DNA from: CBDCLY01 sp965218715
GTDB taxonomy: Bacteria; Bacteroidota; Bacteroidia; Flavobacteriales_E; Vicingaceae
Direction of reading: 5' to 3'
NCBI GenBank assembly: GCA_965218715.1
Contig: CBDCLY010000038.1
Span: 11,805-75,804, forward strand
Length of the DNA stretch: 64,000 nt
In this document: piece after piece, positions 9,756 through 18,029 of the stretch
Layout: each line of letters starts with the position of its first letter
How positions within the stretch are numbered: position 1 is the first letter of the stretch
Program-made: the position numbers and the translations under genes
The notes under the pieces: generated by a model
Databases searched by the model: none
What the model was told of the DNA's origin: nothing
The model's input: the letters and a program-made list of their open reading frames with translations, nothing else

Positions 9756-9890
9756 CTTGAATTATGAATTACGAATTGATTCATAGCAAGAAAAGTAATC
9801 ACCATTTTAGATTAAAAAGAATATAAAATAATAGAAGAATATAATTTCAGAATGCAGTTTTCATAATTCGTAATTTGAAATTCGTAATTA
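9756..9890. repeat. AT-rich inverted-repeat element between sufB and sufC
   Basis: About 135 bases with no credible gene. The left end contains AATTACGAATT (9767-9777). The right end has two copies of its reverse complement AATTCGTAATT (9865-9875 and 9879-9889). The wider ends (GAATTATGAATTACGAATT on the left and TTCATAATTCGTAATT on the right) form a longer imperfect inverted repeat around an A-rich core. From memory, words of this kind occur as dispersed intergenic repeats in Bacteroidota. Its right edge abuts the first recognisable sufC codon, with an in-frame TAA at 9885-9887. Confidence 0.6.
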
Positions 9891-10598
9891 AAAGGAATTT
9901 CTTTAGAGGTAAAAGCAGGAGAGGTTCATGCGATAATGGGCCCAAACGGATCTGGGAAGAGCACTTTAGCAAGTGTTTTAGCTGGAAGAGATGAATACGA
10001 AATTACCCAAGGGTCGGTTGATTTTGAAGGAGAGGATTTGCTCGATATGGAGCCAGAAGAAAGAGCAAGAGCAGGTGTTTTTCTTGCATTTCAATACCCA
10101 GTCGAGATCCCTGGAGTGAGCAATATCAATTTCCTAAAAACTGCATTGAATGAAATGAGAGAGAAAAAGGGAGAACCTGTTCTAACTGCAAAAGAATTTC
10201 TTGCTATGGTGAAGAAAAATTCTAGCCTTGTAGAATTGGACGGTAAACTTGCTAACCGTTCTGTAAATGAAGGCTTTTCTGGTGGGGAAAAGAAACGAAA
10301 TGAAATCTTTCAAATGGCGATGTTAAACCCTAAACTGTCTTTACTAGATGAAACAGATTCTGGATTGGATATCGACGCACTAAGAATAGTAGCCAACGGG
10401 GTGAATCAATTGAAATCAAACAAAAATGCTTCAATAGTCATTACTCATTATCAGCGATTATTGGATTATATCGTTCCCGATTTTGTTCATGTTCTATACA
10501 ATGGAAAAATTGTAAAAACTGGAGGAAAAGAATTGGCCCTTGTTTTAGAGGAGAAAGGTTACGATTGGATTAAAGAAGAAACAGCACAAGAAGCTTAA
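9888..10598 (+). CDS. sufC: SufC ATPase of the SUF system, N-terminal end missing
   Basis: SufC is the ABC-type ATPase that drives conformational change in SufBCD. Recognisable sequence starts at 9888 with LKGISLEVKAGEVHAI, then the Walker A GPNGSGKS, the signature SGGEKKRNE, the Walker B region LLDETDSGLD, and the His switch VITHYQRLL. The first 16 or so residues of a normal SufC (the first beta-strand) are absent: immediately upstream is a stop and the AT-rich repeat. The first ATG in frame is 9936, which would begin inside the Walker A strand. All other suf genes are intact and SUF is normally essential, so an unrecognised start or an assembly fault at the repeat is likely. Confidence 0.88.
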   Translation, partial: LKGISLEVKAGEVHAIMGPNGSGKSTLASVLAGRDEYEITQGSVDFEGEDLLDMEPEERARAGVFLAFQYPVEIPGVSNINFLKTALNEMREKKGEPVLTAKEFLAMVKKNSSLVELDGKLANRSVNEGFSGGEKKRNEIFQMAMLNPKLSLLDETDSGLDIDALRIVANGVNQLKSNKNASIVITHYQRLLDYIVPDFVHVLYNGKIVKTGGKELALVLEEKGYDWIKEETAQEA

Positions 10599-10603
10599 TT
10601 AAT

Positions 10604-11878
10604 ATGAAAGAGAAATTCATAGAATCATTTGAAAAGCTAGACTTCTCTTTTGATGTTCCTTTTGCCAACTCATTAAGGAAGCAAGGCTTAGATGCGATTT
10701 CAAAACTTGAGTTCCCTACTTCCAAAACAGAGTATTGGAAATACACACGACTGAATAGTATACTGAAGAAAACCTATTCAACAAGGGCGATAGAGGAAAT
10801 AGAAAACTTGGATGAAGCAATTCCAAGCAACAACTGTTTGGTGTTTATCAATGGACTATTTCAAGAAGACTTAAGCTGGATGGCTGAAAATTCAAAAGCG
10901 AGTTTTATGCCTTTATCAATGGCGAAGGAAAAGCATTCAGATTTGGTAGAAAGTAAATTGGGAAAGCTTAGCCCAATTGAAAATGAGATCTTCTCTGCAA
11001 TCAATACCGCCTTTCATCAAGATGGAGCTTTTTTGCATGTTCCTAAAGCCATTATGTGCGAGGAAGCATTTTTTGTGCTGAACCTAATTGAAGATGCAAG
11101 CATAGTATGCAATCCGCGAAATCTAGTAATTGCGGAAGAAGGTAGTTCTGCTAAAATGGTGATAAAAACTAGATCCATTGGAGGAAGTGACCAACATTCT
11201 CTCACCAACATGGTTTCTGAATTTTTTATTGAAGAATCGGCCAACTTTGAGATCAATAAGGTTCAACAAGAAGCTTCAACAAGTTTTCAGATTGCTCAAG
11301 AAGAAGCACAACAAGAAACTAAAAGTTGTTTCAAAATCAATACCTTCACACTAGACGGTTCAATTGTAAGAAATAACTTAAACATTCATCTTCTAGGAGA
11401 GCATACAGAAACATGGTTGAACGGTTTGTACTTGACCAAGGACAAGCAACATGTAGACAATCATACTTATGTTTTGCATAGAGCACCAAATTGTGTTTCT
11501 CATGAATTGTATAAAGGCATCTTAGATGAACAATCTACTGGTGTTTTTAATGGAAAAGTTTACGTTCATCAGGAGGCTCAAAAGACTAACGCCTATCAAT
11601 CCAATGCCAATATGGTTTTAAGTGATTCTGCGTCCGCGAATTCTAAACCAGAATTGGAAATTTATGCTGATGATGTAAAGTGCAGCCATGGCTCTGTTAC
11701 CGGACAATTGGATGAAGAAGCAATATTTTATTTGAGGTCTAGAGGGCTTTCAGAAAAGAATGCCAAGGCTGCCTTATTGAATGCTTTTGCAAATGATGTA
11801 ATTGAGCAAATTGGCATTCCGAGCATAAAGGAAGAGATGGCCGATTATATCGACCAGCATTACCAAGCAATTACTTAA
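10604..11878 (+). CDS. sufD: Fe-S cluster assembly protein SufD
   Basis: Partner of SufB and SufC in the cluster scaffold complex. The 424 residues show the SufBD beta-helix core in the C-terminal two thirds, including NGLYLTKDKQHVDNHTYVLH, then HELYKGILD and the DVKCSHGSVTGQLDEEAIFYLRSRG type ending (written here only as its landmarks). The N-terminal helical region contains the typical KTEYWKYT segment. The ATG is 5 bases after the sufC stop and the stop overlaps the sufS start by one base, indicating a single transcript with coupled translation. Confidence 0.95.
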   Translation: MKEKFIESFEKLDFSFDVPFANSLRKQGLDAISKLEFPTSKTEYWKYTRLNSILKKTYSTRAIEEIENLDEAIPSNNCLVFINGLFQEDLSWMAENSKASFMPLSMAKEKHSDLVESKLGKLSPIENEIFSAINTAFHQDGAFLHVPKAIMCEEAFFVLNLIEDASIVCNPRNLVIAEEGSSAKMVIKTRSIGGSDQHSLTNMVSEFFIEESANFEINKVQQEASTSFQIAQEEAQQETKSCFKINTFTLDGSIVRNNLNIHLLGEHTETWLNGLYLTKDKQHVDNHTYVLHRAPNCVSHELYKGILDEQSTGVFNGKVYVHQEAQKTNAYQSNANMVLSDSASANSKPELEIYADDVKCSHGSVTGQLDEEAIFYLRSRGLSEKNAKAALLNAFANDVIEQIGIPSIKEEMADYIDQHYQAIT

Positions 11879-13122
11879 TGTCCACTCAAGCTAAAATAGA
11901 ACCCAAGGAGCATCTTGCCATTCGAAGCGACTTTCCACTTCTGTCAAGAAAGGTAAATGGGAAGCCTTTGATTTATTTTGATAATGGGGCAACGGCTCAA
12001 AAGCCGAAAGTGGTCATTGATGCTTTGGCCCATTATTATTCAGACTCCAACAGCAATATTCATAGAGGAGTGCATCGATTAAGTCAGGATGCCACCAGCG
12101 CTTATGAAGAAGCTAGGAAAAAAATTCAAGCCTTCATAGGAGCAGAACATTCTGAGGAAATAATTTTTACTAAAGGAACAACTGACGGCATCAATACCCT
12201 TGCCTTTTCTTTTGGTCTGAACCAAATTAAGGCAGGGGATGAAATTATCATTTCTGCCATGGAACATCACTCTAACATTGTGCCCTGGCAGATGTTGTGT
12301 GAACGAACTGGTGGGAAATTATTAGTTGCTCCAATTCATAAAAGTGGAGAATTGGACTTGCAAGCTTTTGAGGACCTATTGAGTGAGAAAACCAAATTGG
12401 TTTCAATTGTGCATACTAGTAATACATTAGGGACAATTAATCCGGTAGATCAGATTATTGAAATGTCGCATCGTGTTGGTGCTAAGGTCATTCTTGATGG
12501 AGCTCAAGCAATCGCGCATCAGAAAATAGATGTAAGGGAAATTGATTGTGATTTTTTTGTGTTTTCCATGCACAAAGTTTACGGTCCTACTGGCATTGGA
12601 ATTCTCTATGGAAAAAAAGAACTTTTAGACGAACTACCGCCCTACCAAGGCGGTGGGGACATGATCGAAACAGTAAGTTTTGAAAAATCCACTTATAATG
12701 TATTGCCCCATAAATTTGAAGCTGGAACGCCAAATATTGCAGCAGGGATAGCTAGTGGAGTATGCATAGATTATTTAAATCAACTGGATTGGGAAAAGAT
12801 TTCCCTTTACGAGCAAGACTTGTTAAACTACGCTAGTGAGAAATTAAAACTAGTTCCTGGTTTAAGAATTATTGGTGAAGCAAAACAAAAGGCAAGCGTA
12901 ATTTCTTTTATCATTGATGGAATTCACCCTTATGATATTGGAATAATCCTCGATCAATTTGGCATTGCAGTCAGAACAGGTCATCATTGTACTCAACCAT
13001 TAATGGATTGGTATAAAATTCCTGGAACTGTGCGTGCTTCGTTTGCCATGTACAATACAAAAGAAGAAGTTGAGGTTTTTCTTGAAGCACTTCATAAAGC
13101 GATTAAAATGTTGAAGCCATGA
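11878..13122 (+). CDS. sufS: cysteine desulfurase SufS
   Basis: PLP enzyme that removes sulfur from L-cysteine and delivers it as a persulfide to SufE and then SufB. The 414 residues fit the group II desulfurases. The PLP-binding lysine is Lys233 in FSMHKVYGPTG, preceded by ILDGAQAIAH, and the persulfide-forming residue is Cys371 in RTGHHCTQP. The short loop around the active cysteine is typical of SufS rather than IscS. The start overlaps the sufD stop by one base and the end overlaps the sufE start by 4 bases. Confidence 0.97.
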   Translation: MSTQAKIEPKEHLAIRSDFPLLSRKVNGKPLIYFDNGATAQKPKVVIDALAHYYSDSNSNIHRGVHRLSQDATSAYEEARKKIQAFIGAEHSEEIIFTKGTTDGINTLAFSFGLNQIKAGDEIIISAMEHHSNIVPWQMLCERTGGKLLVAPIHKSGELDLQAFEDLLSEKTKLVSIVHTSNTLGTINPVDQIIEMSHRVGAKVILDGAQAIAHQKIDVREIDCDFFVFSMHKVYGPTGIGILYGKKELLDELPPYQGGGDMIETVSFEKSTYNVLPHKFEAGTPNIAAGIASGVCIDYLNQLDWEKISLYEQDLLNYASEKLKLVPGLRIIGEAKQKASVISFIIDGIHPYDIGIILDQFGIAVRTGHHCTQPLMDWYKIPGTVRASFAMYNTKEEVEVFLEALHKAIKMLKP

Positions 13123-13535
13123 CGATTGCAGAACGACAAGAAGAATTAGTAGAAGAGTTTGCTTTATTTGACGATTGGACAGATAAATATGCCCATTTAA
13201 TTGAATTGGGAAGAGAATTGCCATTGATTGATGAGCGTGAAAAGAAGGAGTCCAATTTGATAAAAGGTTGCCAATCAAGAGTTTGGTTAAGCGCTACTAA
13301 AGACAATGGACAAATTCAATTCAAAGCCGATAGCGATGCCATCATTACCAAAGGTATTATTTCTTTAATGATCAGGGCTTTTAATGAATCTAGTCCTGAG
13401 GAAATAATTGAAGCCAAATTGGACTTTATTGACCAAATTGGTTTGAAAGAGCACCTTTCTCCAACTCGCTCAAATGGATTAGTGAGCATGATAAAACAGA
13501 TGAAAATGTATGCAATCGCATTTCAAAACACCTAA
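13119..13535 (+). CDS. sufE: sulfur acceptor protein SufE
   Basis: Takes the persulfide sulfur from SufS and hands it to SufB. The 138-residue protein carries the acceptor cysteine at position 51 in LIKGCQSRVWL, the same position as in E. coli SufE. LIELGRELP ahead of it is also characteristic. The ATG overlaps the end of sufS by 4 bases. No fusion or truncation is seen. Confidence 0.95.
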   Translation: MTIAERQEELVEEFALFDDWTDKYAHLIELGRELPLIDEREKKESNLIKGCQSRVWLSATKDNGQIQFKADSDAIITKGIISLMIRAFNESSPEEIIEAKLDFIDQIGLKEHLSPTRSNGLVSMIKQMKMYAIAFQNT

Positions 13536-13538
13536 AGT

Positions 13539-13874
13539 ATGGAGCTAGATCAAAATAAAGACATTACGCCTAAGCAAGTTGAAAATCAGTCGATTGATGT
13601 GTTAAAAACCATTTTTGACCCTGAGATTCCTGTTAACATTTACGATTTAGGATTGATCTACGAAGTGAAAGTGAATGACGACTTTCATGTAGATGTAGAC
13701 ATGACTTTAACCTCGCCTAATTGCCCGGTTGCAGAATCTCTACCAAATGAAGTAGAAACAAAAATTGCTGGTCTTTGGTGTGTTAAATCTGCAAAAGTTG
13801 AAATTGTATGGGATCCAGCTTGGGATAAGGAAATGATGAGTGAGGAAGCAAAATATGAATTAGGTTTCTTATAA
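13539..13874 (+). CDS. SufT-like Fe-S assembly protein (DUF59 / MIP18 family)
   Basis: A 111-residue DUF59 protein. KTIFDPEIPVNIYDLGLIYEV is the family core (a one-residue interruption-free block around positions 25-45), followed by MTLTSPNCPVAESLP, which carries the conserved cysteine. Relatives act in Fe-S maturation (SufT, eukaryotic MIP18/CIA2) or in phenylacetate oxidation (PaaD). The position 3 bases after sufE favours the SUF role. C-terminal VWDPAWDKEMMSEEAK is typical of the bacterial SUF-linked members. Confidence 0.88.
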   Translation: MELDQNKDITPKQVENQSIDVLKTIFDPEIPVNIYDLGLIYEVKVNDDFHVDVDMTLTSPNCPVAESLPNEVETKIAGLWCVKSAKVEIVWDPAWDKEMMSEEAKYELGFL

Positions 13875-13875
13875 G

Positions 13876-14388
13876 ATGGCAGAGGAAATCGTAAATCGGG
13901 TAGCCAATAGCGGTTTAATTACCATTGATCTTGAGGATTTAATTGCAAGTGAAAACAATATGATCATCGACATCAAAGATCAATTGTGGCAAGGAATTGC
14001 ATTACGTGAAGCAGATTTCAGACAATTCATTAAGGAACACAATTGGGAGCAATATAAAGGCAAAAATGTTGGAATAACATGTAGCGTTGAGGCCATCATT
14101 CCTCAATGGGCCTATGTACTAATTGCTTCAAAATTAGCAAGTTTAGCATCTGAAATTGTATTTGGGGATGAACAAGTCTTAAAAGAAGAGCTCTTAAGTA
14201 TAAAGATTAATCAATTAAACATGGAGGCTTATCAAGATGCTAAGGTGGTAATTAAAGGCTGCAGTGATGTGAAGATTTCAAGTAATGCTTATGTGCAGAT
14301 TACAAAGAGGTTGATCCCATTCGCGAAGTCCATCATGTATGGAGAGCCTTGTTCTACTGTTCCTATTTGGAAGCGACCTAGGGTTTAG
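13876..14388 (+). CDS. DUF2480 family protein, last gene of the suf operon
   Basis: A 170-residue cytosolic protein that I recognise as DUF2480, a family found in Bacteroidota and without an established function. It has no signal peptide or membrane segment. Three Cys-Ser pairs stand out: Cys69 in GITCSVEAI, Cys129 in IKGCSDVKI and Cys159 in MYGEPCSTVPIWK, the last being in a block I recall as strongly conserved. The ATG follows the SufT-like gene after one base and a strong terminator follows the stop, so it is a true operon member. A role in iron-sulfur biogenesis is an inference from position. Confidence 0.82.
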   Translation: MAEEIVNRVANSGLITIDLEDLIASENNMIIDIKDQLWQGIALREADFRQFIKEHNWEQYKGKNVGITCSVEAIIPQWAYVLIASKLASLASEIVFGDEQVLKEELLSIKINQLNMEAYQDAKVVIKGCSDVKISSNAYVQITKRLIPFAKSIMYGEPCSTVPIWKRPRV

Positions 14389-14397
14389 GCACTAAAT

Positions 14398-14429
14398 AAA
14401 AAAGCCCGATCAACTGATCGGGCTTTTTT
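14398..14429. terminator. bidirectional terminator between the suf operon and the beta-helix protein gene
   Basis: A perfect 15-bp inverted repeat, AAAAAAGCCCGATCA against TGATCGGGCTTTTTT, around a 2-base centre. It gives a GC-rich hairpin followed by a T-run on both strands. It lies 10 bases after the last suf-operon gene and 16 bases after the convergent gene, so it can stop both transcripts. Confidence 0.9.
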
Positions 14430-14444
14430 ATTGAAGTATATTAC

Positions 14445-15893
14445 CTATTCAATAATTAATTTTTTGTGAATCTTATTATTGAATGCATCAAGTGCTTGTA
14501 TAACATAAATACCACTTGATAATGAGCTTATGTCGATTTGGGAGTTGTTAACTGCAATTGATTGAAAAGCTATCTTTCCATTAATATCCAGCAAAGTAAC
14601 ATTAATTTGACCTTCAAAACCATTCAATTGAATCTTATCGCTAGCTGGGTTAGGGAAAATTTGCAATATGAATTCATTTGATTCAGAATCATTGAATTTC
14701 TTTCTGTAAGGCAATTCTTCAAAAGTAACATGTTCAGATTCCTGAGCTCCACGGTCAATGTCGTAAGCATATATTCTTGGATCACCATTTATATCAATCA
14801 TTGATGTAGGAATATACAATGAATTATTTCCAGTGTTTGCTGCTGGAGAGGTTATTCCAAGATTTAAATCACTATCAATCCATATGGGGTCTTGATTAAC
14901 TACACTTTGTTGATTAGCTCCGGCATATCCATTTTCAACGATTGAATATAAAACACTAATTCCATTATCGTTTAGTATTGCAGTTCCACTATTCCCCCAA
15001 AAAATGCTGTTGCTAATTTCTATGGGCATAAAATACCAATTTGTTACACAAGATATTTCTCCCTGAAGACTTTTATTTCCCTTGAAGGAACAATTCTGAA
15101 TCTTCATTGTGTAAGGGTAGGAATTCCCTCCGCAAGCTATAGCCCCATTATGAGTGGTAATATTTGATTCAAAAATTGAATTATAAACGTCTAAAGATCC
15201 TACACCGAATCTCATAAAGGCGCCACCATGCTGTCCTGTGTTACTTAAAAATTTACAACGGTCAATTCTTGTATGAGATCCTGAGCCAGCATGCATTCCA
15301 CCACCATGAAAGTTTGTTCCATTATTATGAAACATTACATGATTAAAGTATAAATAATTACTGTTTACTGAACTGGTAGATTGAGAAGACCATACACCAG
15401 TCCATCTTGCATCAGCTATGCTTAAGTCATTTAATGAAATTGTTGCATTAGAAAATCCTCCATTGAAAGTATATTTTACTACAGAATTTGAATTATCTGA
15501 AAGGCTATTTTGATTTCCTAAATTTCCTGACAGAATTGTTCTATTTGAGCTGGCCCACAAAACATCATGTAAGTTTCGCTGATTTAGAGTGCTTTCACTT
15601 CCGTCAAAATGCCCATAAATGTCAATGTCTTTCGTAATGTTGAAATGGCTACTCTGATTTGAGCCTGCAGTTGGATAATAGGTGCCTTTAGCTACCCATA
15701 TTTCATCACCATGTAATGCTGCCCCTAATGCAGTTTGCAAATCTTCAAAGGCAGAACTCCAACTTAGACCATTTGGTGTGCATGAAGGGCTAATGCATGG
15801 TGAGTTAACATTAACATAATACCTAGTTTGAGAAAATAAATTTGATGCAGAGAATAGGATAACTAATATTACCCAAGTTTTAAAAGTTTTCAT
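14445..15893 (-). CDS. secreted parallel beta-helix protein with T9SS type A sorting domain
   Basis: A 482-residue extracellular protein. Residues 1-21 are a signal peptide ending at SNLFSQ. The N-terminal part (RYYVNVNSP, GLSWSSAFEDLQTAL, DEIWVAKGTYYPTAG) is the choice-of-anchor-Q/polymorphic-repeat type start. It is followed by right-handed beta-helix repeats rich in Asn, Ser and Gly, ending at SPAANTGNNSLY and DINGDPRIY. The last 75 residues, starting at LQIFPNPASDK, are a T9SS type A domain with SSGIYVIQA. Proteins of this build are surface or secreted; the substrate or ligand here is unknown. It stands alone between a terminator and dxs. Confidence 0.88.
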   Translation of the reverse strand: MKTFKTWVILVILFSASNLFSQTRYYVNVNSPCISPSCTPNGLSWSSAFEDLQTALGAALHGDEIWVAKGTYYPTAGSNQSSHFNITKDIDIYGHFDGSESTLNQRNLHDVLWASSNRTILSGNLGNQNSLSDNSNSVVKYTFNGGFSNATISLNDLSIADARWTGVWSSQSTSSVNSNYLYFNHVMFHNNGTNFHGGGMHAGSGSHTRIDRCKFLSNTGQHGGAFMRFGVGSLDVYNSIFESNITTHNGAIACGGNSYPYTMKIQNCSFKGNKSLQGEISCVTNWYFMPIEISNSIFWGNSGTAILNDNGISVLYSIVENGYAGANQQSVVNQDPIWIDSDLNLGITSPAANTGNNSLYIPTSMIDINGDPRIYAYDIDRGAQESEHVTFEELPYRKKFNDSESNEFILQIFPNPASDKIQLNGFEGQINVTLLDINGKIAFQSIAVNNSQIDISSLSSGIYVIQALDAFNNKIHKKLIIE

Positions 15894-16004
15894 AAATGTT
15901 CGATTTATTGGTTCCCTTTAAAGGTAGAAAAAAATCGATTCAAACAAGAACGTAGTATAAAGAACTAATTATGAAGAGAAATCAAGAAAAAGAACAGGAC
16001 AAAG

Positions 16005-17951
16005 CTAAGCACTAACCGATTTACTCGACTTTTGTTCCCCAATCATCTCAATTGCAGTTTTAACCATTGCAGCTGTATCATAATTGCATTGTGTATAAAG
16101 CTGATCTTGGCTGCCGTGCTCTATGATCTCATCTGGAATTCCTAAGCGTTTAACTTGCGCTTGATACCCATGATCAATCATGAATTCTAATACAGCACTG
16201 CCCATTCCGCCTTGTACACAACCATCTTCAACAGTAATGACTTTGTCAAACTTACTAAAGACTTCATGCAACATTAGCTCGTCTAGGGGCTTTACAAAAC
16301 GGATATCGTAATGAGCAGCATTAATATTTTTACTTTCTAATTCTTCAGTTGCTTTTATTGCATAATTGCCAATGTGGCCTAAGCTTAAAATAGCAATTTC
16401 GGTACCCGATTTAATTTTTCTTCCCGTACCTACTTTAATGGCTTTAAAAGGGGTTTTCCACTTTGGCATAACGCCTTGGCCTCTTGGGTAACGAATAACA
16501 AATGGTCCGTTCCCCTTCATTTGAGCAGTGTACATTAAATTTCTTAGCTCCTCCTCATTCATGGGAGCAGAAACAATCATGTTGGGAATGCAACGCATAA
16601 ATGCAACATCGTAAGCTCCATGATGGGTTGGCCCATCTGCTCCTGCAAAGCCTGCACGATCTAAACAGAATACTACATCTAATTTTTGGAGTGCTACATC
16701 ATGAATGACTTGATCATATGCCCTTTGCATAAAGGAAGAGTAAATGTTGCAGAATGGTAATAATCCTGTAGTTGCTAAACCCGCTGAGAAAGTTACAGCA
16801 TGTTGCTCAGCAATGCCAACATCAAATGAACGATCTGGCATGGCTTCCATCATAATGTTTAATGAGCTGCCAGAGGGCATTGCAGGGGTTATTCCAACAA
16901 TTTTTTCATTCTTTTCAGCCAATTCTACTATGCTATGACCAAATACATCTTGGTATTTAGGTGGCTGGGGATCTTTTGGGGTAACCTTAATTATTTCACC
17001 AGTTTCCTTATTGAATAAACCTGGAGCATGCCATTTGGTCTGATCCTTTTCAGCTAATTCATAACCTTTCCCTTTGGTGGTAAGGATGTGTAAAATCTTT
17101 GGTCCAGGGATGTCTTTCAAGTCTTTTAGAACTTCAACTAAATGACTAACATCATGGCCATCAATAGGTCCGAAATACCGAAAATTTAAAGATTCAAATA
17201 GATTGCTTTGTTTCAGCATTGCTGATTTTAAGCCATGTTCTATCTTTTGAACGATTGCCTGAGCATTAGGGCCAAATTTGGAAATTTTACCCAATAAGGT
17301 CCAAACTTCATCTTTAACTTTATTGTAAGTGTGTGATGTTGTTATGTCGGTAAGGTATTCTTTTAATGCTCCAACATTAGGGTCAATCGACATGCAATTG
17401 TCGTTTAGCACTACCAAAAGATTGGAGTCTTCGACTCCACCATGGTTTAAGCCTTCAAATGCCAACCCAGCAGTCATGGCGCCATCACCAATAACAGCAA
17501 TGTGTTGCTTCTCCAATTCGTTTTGTAAACGGGAACCAACTGCCATGCCCAAGGCTCCAGAAATTGAAGTAGAACTGTGTCCAACACCAAAAGTGTCGTA
17601 TTCGCTCTCACTTCGTTTTGGGAAACCACTTATGCCTTTGTATTTTCTGTTGGTATGAAAAATTGACCTTCTTCCAGTCAATATCTTATGCCCATAGGCT
17701 TGATGCCCTACATCCCAAACAATTTGATCTGAAGGGGTATTGAAAACATAATGCAGTGCAACACTTAACTCCACAACACCTAAACTAGCGCCAAAATGCC
17801 CACCCTTTACAGATACTACATCAATAATGTAATCTCTTAATTCTTTCGATAGTTGCGATAATTCAGAGGATTTAATTTTCTTTCTTAAATCTTCTGGAAA
17901 TTCGATTTTTGCGAGAAGGCTGCCTGGTTCAAACTCCTTGTTCATGTTCAT
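16005..17951 (-). CDS. dxs: 1-deoxy-D-xylulose-5-phosphate synthase
   Basis: Condenses pyruvate and glyceraldehyde 3-phosphate to DXP, the entry step of the MEP route to isoprenoids and a precursor for thiamine and PLP. The 648 residues cover the three transketolase-like domains: GGHFGASLGVVEL and WDVGHQAYGHKIL, the TPP-Mg motif GDGAMTAG followed by NDNCMSI, the central FDVGIAEQHAVTFSAGLA, and RAGFAGADGPTHHG. The start is placed at the first ATG; a second ATG follows two codons later. It supplies precursors for the UppS encoded about 11 kb away. Confidence 0.97.
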   Translation of the reverse strand: MNMNKEFEPGSLLAKIEFPEDLRKKIKSSELSQLSKELRDYIIDVVSVKGGHFGASLGVVELSVALHYVFNTPSDQIVWDVGHQAYGHKILTGRRSIFHTNRKYKGISGFPKRSESEYDTFGVGHSSTSISGALGMAVGSRLQNELEKQHIAVIGDGAMTAGLAFEGLNHGGVEDSNLLVVLNDNCMSIDPNVGALKEYLTDITTSHTYNKVKDEVWTLLGKISKFGPNAQAIVQKIEHGLKSAMLKQSNLFESLNFRYFGPIDGHDVSHLVEVLKDLKDIPGPKILHILTTKGKGYELAEKDQTKWHAPGLFNKETGEIIKVTPKDPQPPKYQDVFGHSIVELAEKNEKIVGITPAMPSGSSLNIMMEAMPDRSFDVGIAEQHAVTFSAGLATTGLLPFCNIYSSFMQRAYDQVIHDVALQKLDVVFCLDRAGFAGADGPTHHGAYDVAFMRCIPNMIVSAPMNEEELRNLMYTAQMKGNGPFVIRYPRGQGVMPKWKTPFKAIKVGTGRKIKSGTEIAILSLGHIGNYAIKATEELESKNINAAHYDIRFVKPLDELMLHEVFSKFDKVITVEDGCVQGGMGSAVLEFMIDHGYQAQVKRLGIPDEIIEHGSQDQLYTQCNYDTAAMVKTAIEMIGEQKSSKSVSA

Positions 17952-17961
17952 AGTCGTGTAA

Positions 17962-17990
17962 CAAATATAGGATTATAATGTTCTAAGAAA
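17962..17990 (-). promoter_or_regulatory. candidate dxs promoter
   Basis: On the minus strand TTTC (17990-17987) and TATATTTG (17969-17962) are 17 bases apart, close to the Bacteroidota TTTG-N17-19-TAnnTTTG pattern. The -7 box ends 10 bases before the dxs ATG, implying a very short leader. Confidence 0.5.
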
Positions 17991-17998
17991 TTGAGTTC

Positions 17999-18012
17999 AT
18001 TGCTTAAGCAAT
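17999..18012. promoter_or_regulatory. 14-bp perfect palindrome upstream of dxs
   Basis: ATTGCTTAAGCAAT lies between the stop of the PurF-like gene and the dxs promoter candidate, about 9 bases upstream of the -33-like box. It has the shape of a dimeric regulator site. There is no T-run, so it is not a normal terminator. The role is unknown. Confidence 0.3.
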
Positions 18013-18029
18013 AATGGCTCATTAACGAA

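Noticed and set aside
9765..9827. A 20-codon open frame inside the sufB-sufC repeat as the missing SufC N-terminus
   Set aside because: Its translation shows no resemblance to the SufC start and is out of frame with the remainder of the gene.
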